Source of the DNA: an uncultured Phocaeicola sp.
GTDB lineage: Bacteria > Bacteroidota > Bacteroidia > Bacteroidales > Bacteroidaceae
DNA: 64,000 nucleotides
Reading direction: 5' to 3'
NCBI GenBank assembly: GCA_944320885.1
Contig: CALUJE010000013.1
Span: 1 to 64,000, forward strand
Made by a program: the position numbers and the translations under genes. The notes under the pieces are model-generated. The model was not told the DNA's origin and searched no databases. It was given only the letters and a program-made list of their open reading frames with translations. Of this stretch, positions 23,555 through 33,846 are shown in pieces (position 1 is the first letter of the stretch; every line of letters starts with the position of its first letter).

Positions 23555-24904
23555 TCATTTCTTCATCTTAGGCATTCCCGGCATCTTTGGCATCTTAGCC
23601 ATCATTTTACCCATTTTGCTACCGGTTACCATCTTCATCATCTTGCGAGTCTGGTCAAACTGTTTCAGTAATCTGTTTACCTCCTGCAGACTGGTACCAC
23701 TACCTTTCGCTATACGCTGACGACGTGAATTGTTCAATATTTCAGGATGTGTACGTTCTTTCGGAGTCATTGAATAAATAATTGCCTCAATACTCTTGAA
23801 CGCATTGTCATCAATTTCTATATCCTTAATGGCTTTTCCCACACCCGGAATCATAGATGCCAGGTCCTTAAGGTTACCCATCTTCTTGATTTGCTGTATC
23901 TGGGCAAGAAAATCATTGAAATCGAACTGATTCTTTTCTATCTTTTTCTGAAGACGTTTAGCCTCAGCCTCATCGTATTGCTCCTGGGCACGTTCAACCA
24001 ACGAAACGATATCACCCATACCCAATATACGGTCGGCCATACGTGAAGGATGGAACAAATCTATTGCCTCAAGTTTTTCGCCAGTACCTACAAACTTAAT
24101 AGGTTTGTTTACAACGGTACGAATAGAAAGAGCTGCACCACCACGAGTATCACCGTCAAGCTTAGTAAGCACAACTCCGTCAAAATCCAAACGTTCATTA
24201 AATTCTCGTGCTGTATTTACCGCATCCTGTCCGGTCATTGAGTCAACAACGAACAAGGTTTCATCAGGCTCGATGGCTTTCTTGATTGCCTCTATTTCAT
24301 TCATCATCTGCTCATCGATAGCCAAACGACCTGCAGTATCGACTATCACAACATCATAGCCTTTAGCCTTGGCTTCCTGAATGGCATGCTGTGCAATCTC
24401 AACCGGATTCTTACTGTCAAGTTCGCTATAAACCGATACCTGTATCTGCTCACCCAATACCTTCAACTGTTCAATAGCAGCAGGACGATATACGTCACAA
24501 GCAACCAACAGAGGCTTTTTGTTCTTCTTGTTTTTCAGCATCAAAGCCAGCTTGCCAGAGAAGGTAGTCTTACCGGAACCTTGAAGACCTGACATTAAAA
24601 TAACTGCCGGATGTCCTTTCAGTTCAATTTCCGCAGTATCACCTCCCATCAAAGTTGTAAGCTCATCATGAACAATCTTCACAAGCAACTGACTCGGTTT
24701 AACAGCAGTCAGAACGTTCTGTCCCAAAGCTTTCTCCTTTACAGTATCTGTAAAACTTTTGGCTACTTTATAGTTAACATCGGCATCAAGCAATGCCTTG
24801 CGTACATCTTTCAATGTTTCGGCAACATTAATCTCGGTAATTTTGCCTTCACCTTTCAGGATTTTAAACGACCGTTCAAGTCTCTCACTTAAATTATCGA
24901 ACAT
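23555..24904 (-). CDS. ffh: signal recognition particle protein Ffh
   Basis: Encodes 449 residues. It binds signal peptides and 4.5S RNA and delivers ribosomes to FtsY at the membrane. The N domain is followed by the GTPase G domain with SGLQGSGKTTFSGKLA near residues 104-119, VDTAGR, and LTKLDGDTRGGAALS near 245-259. The C-terminal M domain ends in a Met-, Lys- and Pro-rich tail (MGKMMAKMPKMPGMPKMKK). Length is normal; it has its own promoter and terminator. Confidence 0.97.
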   Translation of the reverse strand: MFDNLSERLERSFKILKGEGKITEINVAETLKDVRKALLDADVNYKVAKSFTDTVKEKALGQNVLTAVKPSQLLVKIVHDELTTLMGGDTAEIELKGHPAVILMSGLQGSGKTTFSGKLALMLKNKKNKKPLLVACDVYRPAAIEQLKVLGEQIQVSVYSELDSKNPVEIAQHAIQEAKAKGYDVVIVDTAGRLAIDEQMMNEIEAIKKAIEPDETLFVVDSMTGQDAVNTAREFNERLDFDGVVLTKLDGDTRGGAALSIRTVVNKPIKFVGTGEKLEAIDLFHPSRMADRILGMGDIVSLVERAQEQYDEAEAKRLQKKIEKNQFDFNDFLAQIQQIKKMGNLKDLASMIPGVGKAIKDIEIDDNAFKSIEAIIYSMTPKERTHPEILNNSRRQRIAKGSGTSLQEVNRLLKQFDQTRKMMKMVTGSKMGKMMAKMPKMPGMPKMKK

Positions 24905-24990
24905 ATCTTTTTCTTTATTTGATTATTTACATGTAATAAAATTATGCCTGTATCCCGTTATTTTATTTTAATACAGCATTTTCAAGGTTG

Positions 24991-24998
24991 CAAAAGTA
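24991..24998 (-). promoter_or_regulatory. -7 promoter box for ffh
   Basis: TACTTTTG on the minus strand (TAnnTTTG). The divergent spacer 24999-25204 to the FadL-type gene shows nothing else. Confidence 0.6.
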
Positions 24999-25204
24999 CA
25001 AAAAATCTTCTATAATAGAAGTATTAAGCTGGCTTATCTGCAAAAAATGCATTTTCAATATCCTTATTTATATTATGTAAAGGACTCTCTACCGGCATTG
25101 TGAGCAGACAAGACAAACATTTACCCGATAAATAGTTTCATATAAAACTATATTATCCTTTATTTTTATTTGCACAAAAGAAGGTTTTATTACATTTTTT
25201 ACAC

Positions 25205-25212
25205 TATCTTTG
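25205..25212 (+). promoter_or_regulatory. -7 promoter box for the FadL-type gene
   Basis: TATCTTTG, exact TAnnTTTG, 27 bases upstream of the start. Confidence 0.65.
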
Positions 25213-25239
25213 CGCGCTCTAACTATAAACACGTATTAA

Positions 25240-26694
25240 ATGAGCAAAAAATTATTATCAAGTGCTATTGCATTAATTGTTTCAAGTTCAACTTTTGCAG
25301 GTGGGCTCCTGACAAATACCAACCAAAACATCTTATTTTTACGTAATCCTGCACGCGATGCTTCATGGGCAATTGACGCAGTCTATTCCAATCCGGCTGG
25401 TCTGGCTTTTCTGAAAGAAGGATTTCATTTATCGCTAAATATCCAAAGTGCTTTTCAAACACGCAAAATATGTTCTACGTATGCCCCCTTCCTTGCCAAT
25501 GCAGACGGATATACACAGAACGACGGTAGCCGTTATTATAAAGGAGAAGCTTCTGCGCCCGTCATTCCATCACTGCAGGCTGCTTATAAAAAAGGGAATT
25601 GGACTTTTTCAGGAAGCTTTGCCATAACAGGCGGTGGCGGAAAAGCTACGTTCAATAACGGACTTGCTTCCTTTGAATCGATTGTTTCAATGGTTCCGGT
25701 TTTCGGTAAAGACTTCGGAATCAACCAATATTCCGTAGACAGCTACATGGAAGGAAAACAATATATCTACGGACTGCAGTTGGGAGCTACGTACAAAATA
25801 AACGAACACTTGTCTGCTTTTGTCGGCGGACGAATCAACTATGTTGACAATCATTATTTCGGCTATTTGAAAAATATACAAGTAAACAATCCGATGACAG
25901 GAACAATGGTGCCAGCTTCCGATTTTTTCAAGGCTATGGCCGGACAAGCAACTGACCCTACCCAAAAAGCACTGGCATCACTTATGGCTACGGCAACAAC
26001 TGACAAAGAACTAGACTGTTCACAAGACGGATGGGGAATTACTCCTATAATCGGTCTGGATTTCAAATACGGGAAATGGAACTTCGGGTTGAAATATGAG
26101 TTTAATACGAATCTGAATGTAGAAAACAAGACTGTAATCAATACAACCGGTTTCAAAGATTATGACCATGGAATAAATACTCCTCACGATATTCCCAGTC
26201 TGCTTACCATCGGAGCTTCTTATGAAATTCTTCCCACTTTACGTGCATCTGTAGGATATCATCATTTCTTTGATACTCACGCCAGCATGGCCGACAACAA
26301 ACAGGACCATCTAAGTCATGGAACCAATGAATATCTGGCTGGCATTGAATGGGATATCTGCAAAAGAGTTTCAGTAAGTGGAGGAATGCAACGTACGGAT
26401 TATGGTGTAACAGATGAATTTCTGAGCGATATCAGCTTTAATGTAAGTTCATATTCTTTCGGTTTTGGAGCCGGAATAAACCTCAGCAAAGACATGCAAC
26501 TTAATATTGCGTATTTCTGGACAAATTATGATACTTATAAACGAACTCAGGAGAATTATAACGATATGAGTCAAAAGCTCCAGAATATAGGTGTACCTGA
26601 AGCCATAGCATCCAGCTTGCCCAAAATATCCGGAAGCGATTCATTTACGCGTACAAATAAAGTTTTCGGTATAGGATTGAATTACCGTTTCTGA
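25240..26694 (+). CDS. FadL/TodX-type outer membrane transport protein
   Basis: Encodes 484 residues with a signal peptide (about 1-20, ending STFAGG). Alternating beta strands and a terminal Phe (GIGLNYRF) mark an outer membrane barrel. The early NPARDASWAIDAVYSNPAGL resembles the NPAG region of the FadL family, whose hatch domain passes hydrophobic molecules such as fatty acids or aromatics. The substrate here is unknown. It is a single-gene unit with a clear promoter and terminator. Confidence 0.85.
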   Translation: MSKKLLSSAIALIVSSSTFAGGLLTNTNQNILFLRNPARDASWAIDAVYSNPAGLAFLKEGFHLSLNIQSAFQTRKICSTYAPFLANADGYTQNDGSRYYKGEASAPVIPSLQAAYKKGNWTFSGSFAITGGGGKATFNNGLASFESIVSMVPVFGKDFGINQYSVDSYMEGKQYIYGLQLGATYKINEHLSAFVGGRINYVDNHYFGYLKNIQVNNPMTGTMVPASDFFKAMAGQATDPTQKALASLMATATTDKELDCSQDGWGITPIIGLDFKYGKWNFGLKYEFNTNLNVENKTVINTTGFKDYDHGINTPHDIPSLLTIGASYEILPTLRASVGYHHFFDTHASMADNKQDHLSHGTNEYLAGIEWDICKRVSVSGGMQRTDYGVTDEFLSDISFNVSSYSFGFGAGINLSKDMQLNIAYFWTNYDTYKRTQENYNDMSQKLQNIGVPEAIASSLPKISGSDSFTRTNKVFGIGLNYRF

Positions 26695-26737
26695 CAATAA
26701 CGGAACGATAAGCATCAACCTATACATTTTACTGAAA

Positions 26738-26782
26738 ATATCCCCTGTATATTCTGTTTAAGCAGAATCATACGGGGGATAT
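26738..26782 (+). terminator. terminator of the FadL-type gene
   Basis: ATATCCCCTGTAT (26738-26750) pairs with ATACGGGGGATAT (26770-26782), with an inner TTCTG/CAGAA extension. Confidence 0.8.
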
Positions 26783-26939
26783 CTCTATAATAGATACTGT
26801 ATTACAGGCTATTTCAACACAGTCATCGAGCGGCATAAACCACTCTTCAGAAAGAGAACAGAATGTATAAATACTATTTTTCTTATTGTTTTTTCTGAAA
26901 ATATCCTTTTGTCATAGAAATCTTTCAAAAAGAAATCAG

Positions 26940-26947
26940 TAATTTTG
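26940..26947 (+). promoter_or_regulatory. -7 promoter box for the PurF-like gene
   Basis: TAATTTTG (TAnnTTTG), 49 bases upstream of the start. Confidence 0.55.
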
Positions 26948-26996
26948 AACTTTGAAAAATTACTGATTATTATAACCTAAAACTTACGTAACTTAT

Positions 26997-28403
26997 ATGG
27001 GAGGTTTTTTTGGAACAGTTTCTATGAAGAGTTGTGTTACCGATTTATATTACGGTACTGATTATAATTCGCATTTGGGAACAAAGAGAGGTGGTATGGC
27101 TACATACGATTGTGAGAAAGGATTCATCCGTTCAATTCACAATCTGGAAAGCTCATATTTCCGAAGCAAATTTGAAGACGAATTACCAAGATTTAGCGGA
27201 AATGCCGGGATAGGAATTATTAGCGATACGGATTCTCAGCCTTTGGTAATCAATTCTCACTTGGGAAAATTTGCTATTGTGACCGTTGCAAAAATAAACA
27301 ATATTGAAGAACTTGAGAAAGAGTTACTTTCTCACAACATGCACTTTGCAGAATTAAGCTCCGGAAAAACCAATCCTACAGAACTGATATCCTTGCTTAT
27401 TATTCAAGGTAAAGATTTTGTTGACGGTATTGAAAATGTATACCGTTCCATCAAAGGTTCATGTTCCATGTTATTACTGACCGATGACGGTATCATTGCA
27501 GCAAGAGACAAATGGGGACGCACTCCTATCATTATCGGTAAGAAAGAAGGAGCATATGCCATTACCAGTGAATCAAGCAGTCTTCCTAATCTGGATTATG
27601 AAATAGAACGTTATGTAGGACCGGGAGAAATATTACGCGTGCGTGCTAATGAAATAGAACAAATGCGCAAGCCTAATGAGGAAATGCAGATTTGCTCGTT
27701 CTTATGGGTTTATTACGGATTCCCGGCTTCATGTTATGAAAACAAGAATGTAGAAGAAGTTCGTTTTGCCAGCGGATACAAAATGGGACAAAAAGATGAT
27801 TCCATTGTTGACTGCGCATGTGGTATCCCTGACTCCGGAGTAGGAATGGCATTAGGATATGCCGAAGGTAAAGGTGTTCCCTACCATCGTGCCATCGCCA
27901 AATACACCCCGACATGGCCACGAAGCTTCACTCCGAGCAATCAGGAAATGCGTTCATTGGTAGCAAAAATGAAATTAATACCCAACCGCGCCATGTTGCA
28001 AGGTAAACGAATATTATTCTGTGACGACTCTATAGTTCGCGGAACCCAACTGAGAGATAATGTCAAGATTCTGTTCGATTACGGTGCAAAAGAAGTGCAT
28101 ATGCGTATAGCATGTCCACCGTTGATATACAGCTGTCCGTTTATCAATTTCACCTCATCAAAGGGAGATTTGGAACTGATAACACGCCGCCTCATCAATG
28201 AGTTCGAAGGAGACCCCAACAAGAATCTTGAAAAATATGCTACGACCGATTCTCCGGAATACCAGCGTCTTGTGAAAACCATTGCTGAACGTTTCGGATT
28301 AACTTCCTTAAAATTCAATACACTTGAAACATTGATCGAGGCAATCGGATTACCCAAATGCAAGGTTTGTACACATTGCTTCGACGGTAGCAGTCATTTT
28401 TAA
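26997..28403 (+). CDS. PurF-like amidophosphoribosyltransferase lacking the N-terminal nucleophile Cys
   Basis: Encodes 468 residues with PurF architecture: an N-terminal Ntn glutaminase-like domain (about 1-230) and a C-terminal phosphoribosyltransferase domain with the PRPP motif ILFCDDSIVRGTQLRDN near residues 339-355. Conserved Cys near the end (PKCKVCTHCFDGSSHF) resemble the Fe-S ligands of some PurF enzymes. The glutaminase domain should begin with Cys after the initiator Met (MCGI/MCGF). Here it reads MGGFFG, so glutamine hydrolysis by the usual nucleophile is not possible unless another Cys substitutes. It may use free ammonia or have another function. It probably shares a transcript with pepT, 39 bases downstream. 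Confidence 0.85.
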   Translation: MGGFFGTVSMKSCVTDLYYGTDYNSHLGTKRGGMATYDCEKGFIRSIHNLESSYFRSKFEDELPRFSGNAGIGIISDTDSQPLVINSHLGKFAIVTVAKINNIEELEKELLSHNMHFAELSSGKTNPTELISLLIIQGKDFVDGIENVYRSIKGSCSMLLLTDDGIIAARDKWGRTPIIIGKKEGAYAITSESSSLPNLDYEIERYVGPGEILRVRANEIEQMRKPNEEMQICSFLWVYYGFPASCYENKNVEEVRFASGYKMGQKDDSIVDCACGIPDSGVGMALGYAEGKGVPYHRAIAKYTPTWPRSFTPSNQEMRSLVAKMKLIPNRAMLQGKRILFCDDSIVRGTQLRDNVKILFDYGAKEVHMRIACPPLIYSCPFINFTSSKGDLELITRRLINEFEGDPNKNLEKYATTDSPEYQRLVKTIAERFGLTSLKFNTLETLIEAIGLPKCKVCTHCFDGSSHF

Positions 28404-28442
28404 AAGAATCATCATTGTGTAATTTTAAATTAATATACCATT

Positions 28443-29666
28443 ATGACACTGATAGAACGATTTTTGAAATATGTGAGCTTCGATACTCAATCGAGCGAAG
28501 AATCACAGACAACTCCCAGCACGGCCAAACAAATGGTATTTGCTGAGTATCTGAAAAAAGAGCTTGAGACCATTGGCCTTGAAGAGATTTCTTTGGACGA
28601 GAACGGTTATCTGTTTGCTACACTGCCAGCCAATACAGACAAACCTCTTCCTGTTGTAGGATTCATTGCACACATGGATACAAGTCCGGACATGTCTGGA
28701 GAAAATGTAAATCCAAGAATTGTTAATAACTACGATGGCGGAGATATCGTGCTTTGTGCAGAAGAAAACATTGTTCTTTCCCCAAAACAGTTCCCTGAAC
28801 TGCTCGATCATAAAGGTGAAGACATTATCGTTACCGATGGAAAGACTTTATTGGGAGCAGACGATAAAGCCGGAATTGCAGAAATCGTATCAGCTATTGT
28901 TTATCTGAAAGAACATCCGGAAATCAAACATGGAAAGATTCGTGTAGGATTCAATCCTGATGAAGAAATCGGCCTGGGTGCACATAAATTTGACGTAGAA
29001 AAGTTTGGATGCGACTTTGCATACACAATGGACGGCGGAGAAGTAGGAGAACTGGAATTTGAAAACTTCAATGCAGCTTCAGCCAAAGTAACGGTTAAGG
29101 GACGTAACGTACATCCCGGATACGCAAAAAATAAAATGATAAACTCTATGCTTGTAGCAAACCAGTTTATCAGCTTGTTGCCTGCAAACGAGACTCCCGG
29201 ACATACTCAGGATTATGAAGGATTCTTCCATCTTGTCGGCATAAAAGGAGAAGTTGAACAGACCACAGTATCATATATCATCCGTGACCATGACCGCACA
29301 AAATTCGAAGAGCGTAAAAACAAGATGTTACGCATAGCCGAATACCTGAATGCGGAATATGGCGAAGGTACCATTACTGTAGAATTGAAAGATCAATATT
29401 ATAATATGCGTGAAAAAATTGAACCGGTAATGCATATCATAGATATTGCCTTCAAAGCTATGGAAGAAGCCGGCGTAACTCCGAAGGTGAAAGCTATTCG
29501 AGGAGGAACAGACGGTGCACAACTTTCATTCAAAGGACTACCTTGTCCGAATATTTTTGCCGGTGGTCTGAATTTCCACGGACGTTATGAGTTCGCACCG
29601 GTACAATCTATTGAAAAGGCAATGAATGTTGTCGTAAAAATAGCTGAATTAGTAGCTAAACATTGA
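28443..29666 (+). CDS. pepT: peptidase T (aminotripeptidase)
   Basis: Encodes 407 residues, standard for the M20B zinc peptidases that cut the N-terminal residue from tripeptides in the cytoplasm. Metal and catalytic residues are visible in [19 protein letters not shown] near 76-94, [15 protein letters not shown] near 137-151, [13 protein letters not shown] near 176-188 and [15 protein letters not shown] near 370-384. No own promoter box was seen, so it is likely co-transcribed with the PurF-like gene. Confidence 0.96.
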   Translation: MTLIERFLKYVSFDTQSSEESQTTPSTAKQMVFAEYLKKELETIGLEEISLDENGYLFATLPANTDKPLPVVGFIAHMDTSPDMSGENVNPRIVNNYDGGDIVLCAEENIVLSPKQFPELLDHKGEDIIVTDGKTLLGADDKAGIAEIVSAIVYLKEHPEIKHGKIRVGFNPDEEIGLGAHKFDVEKFGCDFAYTMDGGEVGELEFENFNAASAKVTVKGRNVHPGYAKNKMINSMLVANQFISLLPANETPGHTQDYEGFFHLVGIKGEVEQTTVSYIIRDHDRTKFEERKNKMLRIAEYLNAEYGEGTITVELKDQYYNMREKIEPVMHIIDIAFKAMEEAGVTPKVKAIRGGTDGAQLSFKGLPCPNIFAGGLNFHGRYEFAPVQSIEKAMNVVVKIAELVAKH

Positions 29667-29682
29667 ATATAAAGTAACAGAA

Positions 29683-31938
29683 ATGTCAGAATTATCTCCT
29701 TTAATAGCAGATTTGGCATTAATACTAACATGTGCCGGGATTACAACCCTTATATTTAAACGTTTAAAACAACCATTGGTTTTAGGCTATATTGTTGCGG
29801 GCTTCATTGCAAGCCCGCACATGCCATATACCCCTTCCGTTCAGGATACAAGCGATATCAAATTATGGGCTGATATCGGAGTTATCTTTTTATTATTTGC
29901 ATTAGGACTGGAATTCAGTTTCAAGAAATTGATGAAAGTTGGCGGAACCGCCATTATCGCGGCATGCTCCATTATTTTATCAATGATTGTATTGGGAGTT
30001 TTAGTCGGAATGTCGTTCGGATGGCAACGCATGGACTGTATCTATCTGGGCGGAATGCTCGCCATGTCATCCACCACAATTATCTACAAAGCTTTTGACG
30101 ACATGGGACTAAGGCAACAACGCTTTGCCGGACTGGTTCTAAGTGTACTTATTCTGGAAGATATCCTTGCCATTGTATTGATGGTTATGCTGTCCACACT
30201 GGCTGTCAGCCAGAATTTTGAAGGAGTAGAAATGGTTCAAAGCGTTGTAAAACTGGTATTTTTCCTGATATTATGGTTTGTTGTCGGTATATATATCATT
30301 CCTACATTCCTAAAGAAAGTACGCCGGCTGATGTCCTCAGAAACATTATTGGTTGTATCCATAGGCATGTGCTTCCTGATGGTTGTCTTAGCAGCCGAAG
30401 CCGGTTTCTCTGCAGCTTTCGGCGCATTCATCATGGGATCTATCCTGGCAGAAACGATAGAGGCCGAATCAATTGAGAAACTGGTTGCCCCTGTTAAAGA
30501 TTTGTTTGGAGCCATATTTTTCGTATCGGTAGGCATGATGGTAGACCCGGCAATGATAGTAGAATACAAATGGCCTATCATTGTAATCATACTGACCATT
30601 ATATTAGGACAGTCTATCTTGGGCTCCGGAAGTTTCGTACTGGCCGGACAGCCATTGAAAGTAGCCATGCAAAGTGGATTCAGCTTGACCCAAATCGGTG
30701 AATTTGCATTCATCATTGCTTCACTTGGTGTCAGCCTAAAAGTAACGAGTGATTTCCTTTATCCTATCGTAGTAGCTGTATCGGTAATCACAACCTTTAC
30801 CACTCCGTACATGATACGTTTATCAGTTCCGACATATAACTGGATAAACAGCCGCATACCCAAGAAGTGGCTTAATCTTATAGACCATTATTCTGTACGT
30901 TCACATACCACAGTCAATCAGGAAACCAACTGGCGAAGATTCCTCAAGGCGGTTTTACGGATGATGCTGATATATATTATTGTAATCATTGCTACAATAT
31001 TCATATGTACCAATTTCATTACTCCGCTCCTAATGACAATACTGCCAGACACCTGGGGACATATGCTGGGAATGCTCATTACCATTCTGGCCATATCACC
31101 GTTCTTACGGGCCATCATGGTTAAAAAGAACCATTCCGTAGAATTTCAGGCATTATGGCGTGACAACCGATTTAACCGCGCCCCGCTGCTGTCTATCATT
31201 CTATTGCGTATTGTTGTGGCTGTATTCATCGTGATGTATGTTATTTCAACCTATTATCCTGCATCTGCCGCTATTGCAGCCGGAGCTGCCATTATCCTGG
31301 TATTACTGATGATTTACTCCCGCAGACTGAAAAAACAGTCTATTATCATAGAACGTACGTTTATTCAGAATCTGAGAGTCAGAGATCAATATGAAGAATA
31401 CATTGGAGAAAAACAGCCGGAATATGCCAGCCATCTGTTGTCACATGACATGCACTTATCCGACCTTGAAATTCCAGAAGACTTCATCTGGGCAGGAAAG
31501 ACTCTTCGGGAACTAAATCTGGGACACATATACGGCGTACATGTCGCATCCATTCTGCGCGGCAAGAAACGAATCAATATTCCCGGAGCAGACGAACAGA
31601 TATTCCCGAACGATAAGCTTCAGATTATCGGTACGGATGAGCAATTGGAAAAACTGAGCAAGGAAATTGAAAAAATATCTGCACAGCAGTCTACCAAAGA
31701 CGCATGGGAAGAACCAGAAATGAGTCTAAAACAGTTTATCATAGACAAGAATTCCAAATTTCTGGGCAAAACCATACGAAACAGTGGTATTCGCAATATT
31801 TACAACTGTCTTGTTGTCGGTTTGGAACGTGAAGACGGAACACTCATCAGTCCTGATATAGACGAGCCTATGAAAGAAGGAGAAGTAGTATGGGTTGTCG
31901 GCGAAGAAGATGATGTAAAAAAGTTACTGGAATATTAA
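29683..31938 (+). CDS. CPA2-type cation:proton antiporter with TrkA-C domains
   Basis: Encodes 751 residues. The first ~390 form a 12-helix Na+/H+ exchanger domain (GVIFLLFALGLEFSFKKLMK; AMSSTTIIYKAFDDMG; FGAIFFVSVGMMVDPAM). Extra helices follow at about 425-550. The cytoplasmic tail holds two TrkA-C-like regulatory modules (about 580-665 and 682-751, with EGEVVWVVGEEDDVKKL). There is no TrkA-N nucleotide domain. It likely exchanges K+ or Na+ for protons at the inner membrane, as in KefB/YbaL relatives. It starts 16 bases after pepT. Confidence 0.88.
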   Translation: MSELSPLIADLALILTCAGITTLIFKRLKQPLVLGYIVAGFIASPHMPYTPSVQDTSDIKLWADIGVIFLLFALGLEFSFKKLMKVGGTAIIAACSIILSMIVLGVLVGMSFGWQRMDCIYLGGMLAMSSTTIIYKAFDDMGLRQQRFAGLVLSVLILEDILAIVLMVMLSTLAVSQNFEGVEMVQSVVKLVFFLILWFVVGIYIIPTFLKKVRRLMSSETLLVVSIGMCFLMVVLAAEAGFSAAFGAFIMGSILAETIEAESIEKLVAPVKDLFGAIFFVSVGMMVDPAMIVEYKWPIIVIILTIILGQSILGSGSFVLAGQPLKVAMQSGFSLTQIGEFAFIIASLGVSLKVTSDFLYPIVVAVSVITTFTTPYMIRLSVPTYNWINSRIPKKWLNLIDHYSVRSHTTVNQETNWRRFLKAVLRMMLIYIIVIIATIFICTNFITPLLMTILPDTWGHMLGMLITILAISPFLRAIMVKKNHSVEFQALWRDNRFNRAPLLSIILLRIVVAVFIVMYVISTYYPASAAIAAGAAIILVLLMIYSRRLKKQSIIIERTFIQNLRVRDQYEEYIGEKQPEYASHLLSHDMHLSDLEIPEDFIWAGKTLRELNLGHIYGVHVASILRGKKRINIPGADEQIFPNDKLQIIGTDEQLEKLSKEIEKISAQQSTKDAWEEPEMSLKQFIIDKNSKFLGKTIRNSGIRNIYNCLVVGLEREDGTLISPDIDEPMKEGEVVWVVGEEDDVKKLLEY

Positions 31939-31998
31939 TATCCAAAATACAAATCACAGAACTATAACAATATTTATTAACATAAAAACAAAAATACT

Positions 31999-32424
31999 AT
32001 GAGAAGTAATCCTGAAGAATGTTTGTATTGTCAGAACAATGAAACATTACACAATTTGATGATTGAAATTGCACCATTAAGCGTTTCACGAGTATTTCTT
32101 TTTAAAGAGCAGACATATCACGGACGCTGCCTGGTGGCATATAACGGTCACGTTGACGACTTATGCGAATTAAGTGATGAAGAGCGCAACGCTTTCATGG
32201 CTGATGTTGCCCGCGTAACCCGTGCCATGCACAAAGTATTCAATCCTGAGAAAATCAATTATGGAGCATACAGTGACAAGCTTTCACACCTGCATTTCCA
32301 CCTCGCTCCCAAATATGTTGACGGACCGGATTACGGTGGCGTATTCCAGATGAATCCTGGAAAAGTATACCTGACCGATGCGGAATATCAGGAAATGGTA
32401 GATGCTATTAAGGCCGCACTGTAA
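31999..32424 (+). CDS. HIT family nucleotide-binding protein
   Basis: Encodes 141 residues, the usual size. The histidine triad is KLSHLHFHLAPK near residues 94-105 (HLHFH), which binds and cleaves nucleoside phosphoramidates or dinucleotides. An N-terminal ECLYCQ could bind zinc. It sits downstream of the antiporter and ends at a strong terminator. The exact substrate is unknown. Confidence 0.9.
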   Translation: MRSNPEECLYCQNNETLHNLMIEIAPLSVSRVFLFKEQTYHGRCLVAYNGHVDDLCELSDEERNAFMADVARVTRAMHKVFNPEKINYGAYSDKLSHLHFHLAPKYVDGPDYGGVFQMNPGKVYLTDAEYQEMVDAIKAAL

Positions 32425-32446
32425 AGACAGTAAAAGAAAATACTCA

Positions 32447-32505
32447 AAATGGATTATGCAATATACGGATTGTAGACCCGTTGGCTTGCATAATCCATTT
32501 TTTTG
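32447..32505 (+). terminator. terminator after the HIT gene
   Basis: AAATGGATTATGCAA (32447-32461) pairs perfectly with TTGCATAATCCATTT (32486-32500), followed by T's. Confidence 0.9.
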
Positions 32506-32651
32506 TTTGACCACGAATGAGTTTCAGCAGATAGCTTCCATTATATGCTGCCTTCATCTTACCGGAAAACAGGTCACAGACTTATAACTTCACATGCAAT
32601 GAAAGTAAAATGACAGAATATAACAAAAAAATTACTCTATATCATTTTTAA

Positions 32652-32731
32652 AATATCGGCTATAATTTTTCCAATCATCGGTTATAAAAAAATTATTCAT
32701 AGCCTACTTTTTAAAAATTACGGCCGATATT
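32652..32731. repeat. long imperfect inverted repeat
   Basis: 32652-32670 pairs with 32713-32731 over 19 positions with one mismatch and one G-T pair; the core is AATATCGGC / GCCGATATT. It lies 36 bases after the AraC gene's stop and could be its terminator, although no long T run follows. The rest of 32506-32766 shows nothing. Confidence 0.65.
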
Positions 32732-32766
32732 TTTTAAAACATAAGTTATCAAAAAAACACCCAGAC

Positions 32767-33651
32767 TCATTCATCATCTTTATACATCTTTTCCCTATAC
32801 ATACGTGGCGACATTCCCAAATGCTTTTTCACATATTTGCCAAAGAAAGATAGATTTGGAAAGTCCAACCCATAGGCGATATCCTTTATACTGCTTTCCT
32901 TCTTTTTCAAAGCATACAATATATCCTTTACTACATACTGATTTATCAAATCCAAAGCGGTATGACCACTGATTGATTTACAGACCGACGACAGATATTT
33001 GGGCGTGACATTCAGTTTCTCTGCATAATATTTCACAAACCGTTTCTTGGGACTTTCTGATGAAAGCAACTCTATAAACTCCCTGAATAAATTTTCTGCC
33101 GAAGAAAAATCTGGAGGGTTGATTGTAACGTAACGAGTAACAACACTGGAAAACTCATACAGAAAAGCCATCACTAAAGAATCAATTACTTCTTTCTGAT
33201 GCTGAAAAGGAGGACTTTCCAACCTTGAACCAATCAAATCAAAATATAAGCAAAATGATGCTATTTCATTGTCTTCCAAAAGTAATATGGGATTTCTGTC
33301 AAAATACAATCGGGCATTCCAAGCCTCACCAAAAAAGGAAATCAGTTGCTTTACATAATCTGGAGTCATACAAACGCAACGAAATTCAATATCATCGCTC
33401 ACCTTATCAATCTCCAACATGATATTGGGATGGCATAACAGCAGATTTCTGGGATTTATTGTATACAACTGGTCATTAATATAAAAAGAGGCATCTCCTT
33501 TCAGACACAAGACCAACATATAAAATCCCATCTTTACAACTTTAACAGAATCAAAATTCTGCAAAGAATCAATTACAGCAATACGATTATCATTATAACA
33601 AGCCCAATTGGGTATTTCTTCTGCATCTATTCGGGTATAACTTGTATTCAT
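32767..33651 (-). CDS. AraC family transcriptional regulator
   Basis: Encodes 294 residues. The N-terminal half is a cupin-like sensor domain. The C-terminal half holds two helix-turn-helix units, the second ending with the family pattern DIAYGLDFPNLSFFGKYVKK near 253-272, then HLGMSPRMYRE. It is transcribed away from the RND efflux operon (starts 196 bases apart), so it probably controls that operon in response to a small molecule. This is inference from position. Confidence 0.88.
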   Translation of the reverse strand: MNTSYTRIDAEEIPNWACYNDNRIAVIDSLQNFDSVKVVKMGFYMLVLCLKGDASFYINDQLYTINPRNLLLCHPNIMLEIDKVSDDIEFRCVCMTPDYVKQLISFFGEAWNARLYFDRNPILLLEDNEIASFCLYFDLIGSRLESPPFQHQKEVIDSLVMAFLYEFSSVVTRYVTINPPDFSSAENLFREFIELLSSESPKKRFVKYYAEKLNVTPKYLSSVCKSISGHTALDLINQYVVKDILYALKKKESSIKDIAYGLDFPNLSFFGKYVKKHLGMSPRMYREKMYKDDE

Positions 33652-33672
33652 ATTTTAGCTCTGTTGATAATG

Positions 33673-33680
33673 CAAATTTA
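33673..33680 (-). promoter_or_regulatory. -7 promoter box for the AraC gene
   Basis: TAAATTTG on the minus strand (TAnnTTTG), 21 bases upstream of the start. The divergent efflux operon has only a weak TTTCTTTG near 33811. Confidence 0.55.
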
Positions 33681-33846
33681 TAGAATATCAATCATACGAA
33701 ATGATACATTTATCTCCATATGTGTTCCATTTTTCTTATTCCATATTTTTATGAAAAATAGAACAGTTTTCACGAAAAACAAAAAACAAGCATTTACAAC
33801 CAACTCTTTTTCTTTGCAGTCCAAACAACCAAAACATAAATTACAT

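Noticed and set aside
30237..30716. 159-codon frame antisense to the antiporter gene
   Set aside because: Shadow of a well-supported gene in another frame; long only because of the codon bias of the real gene.
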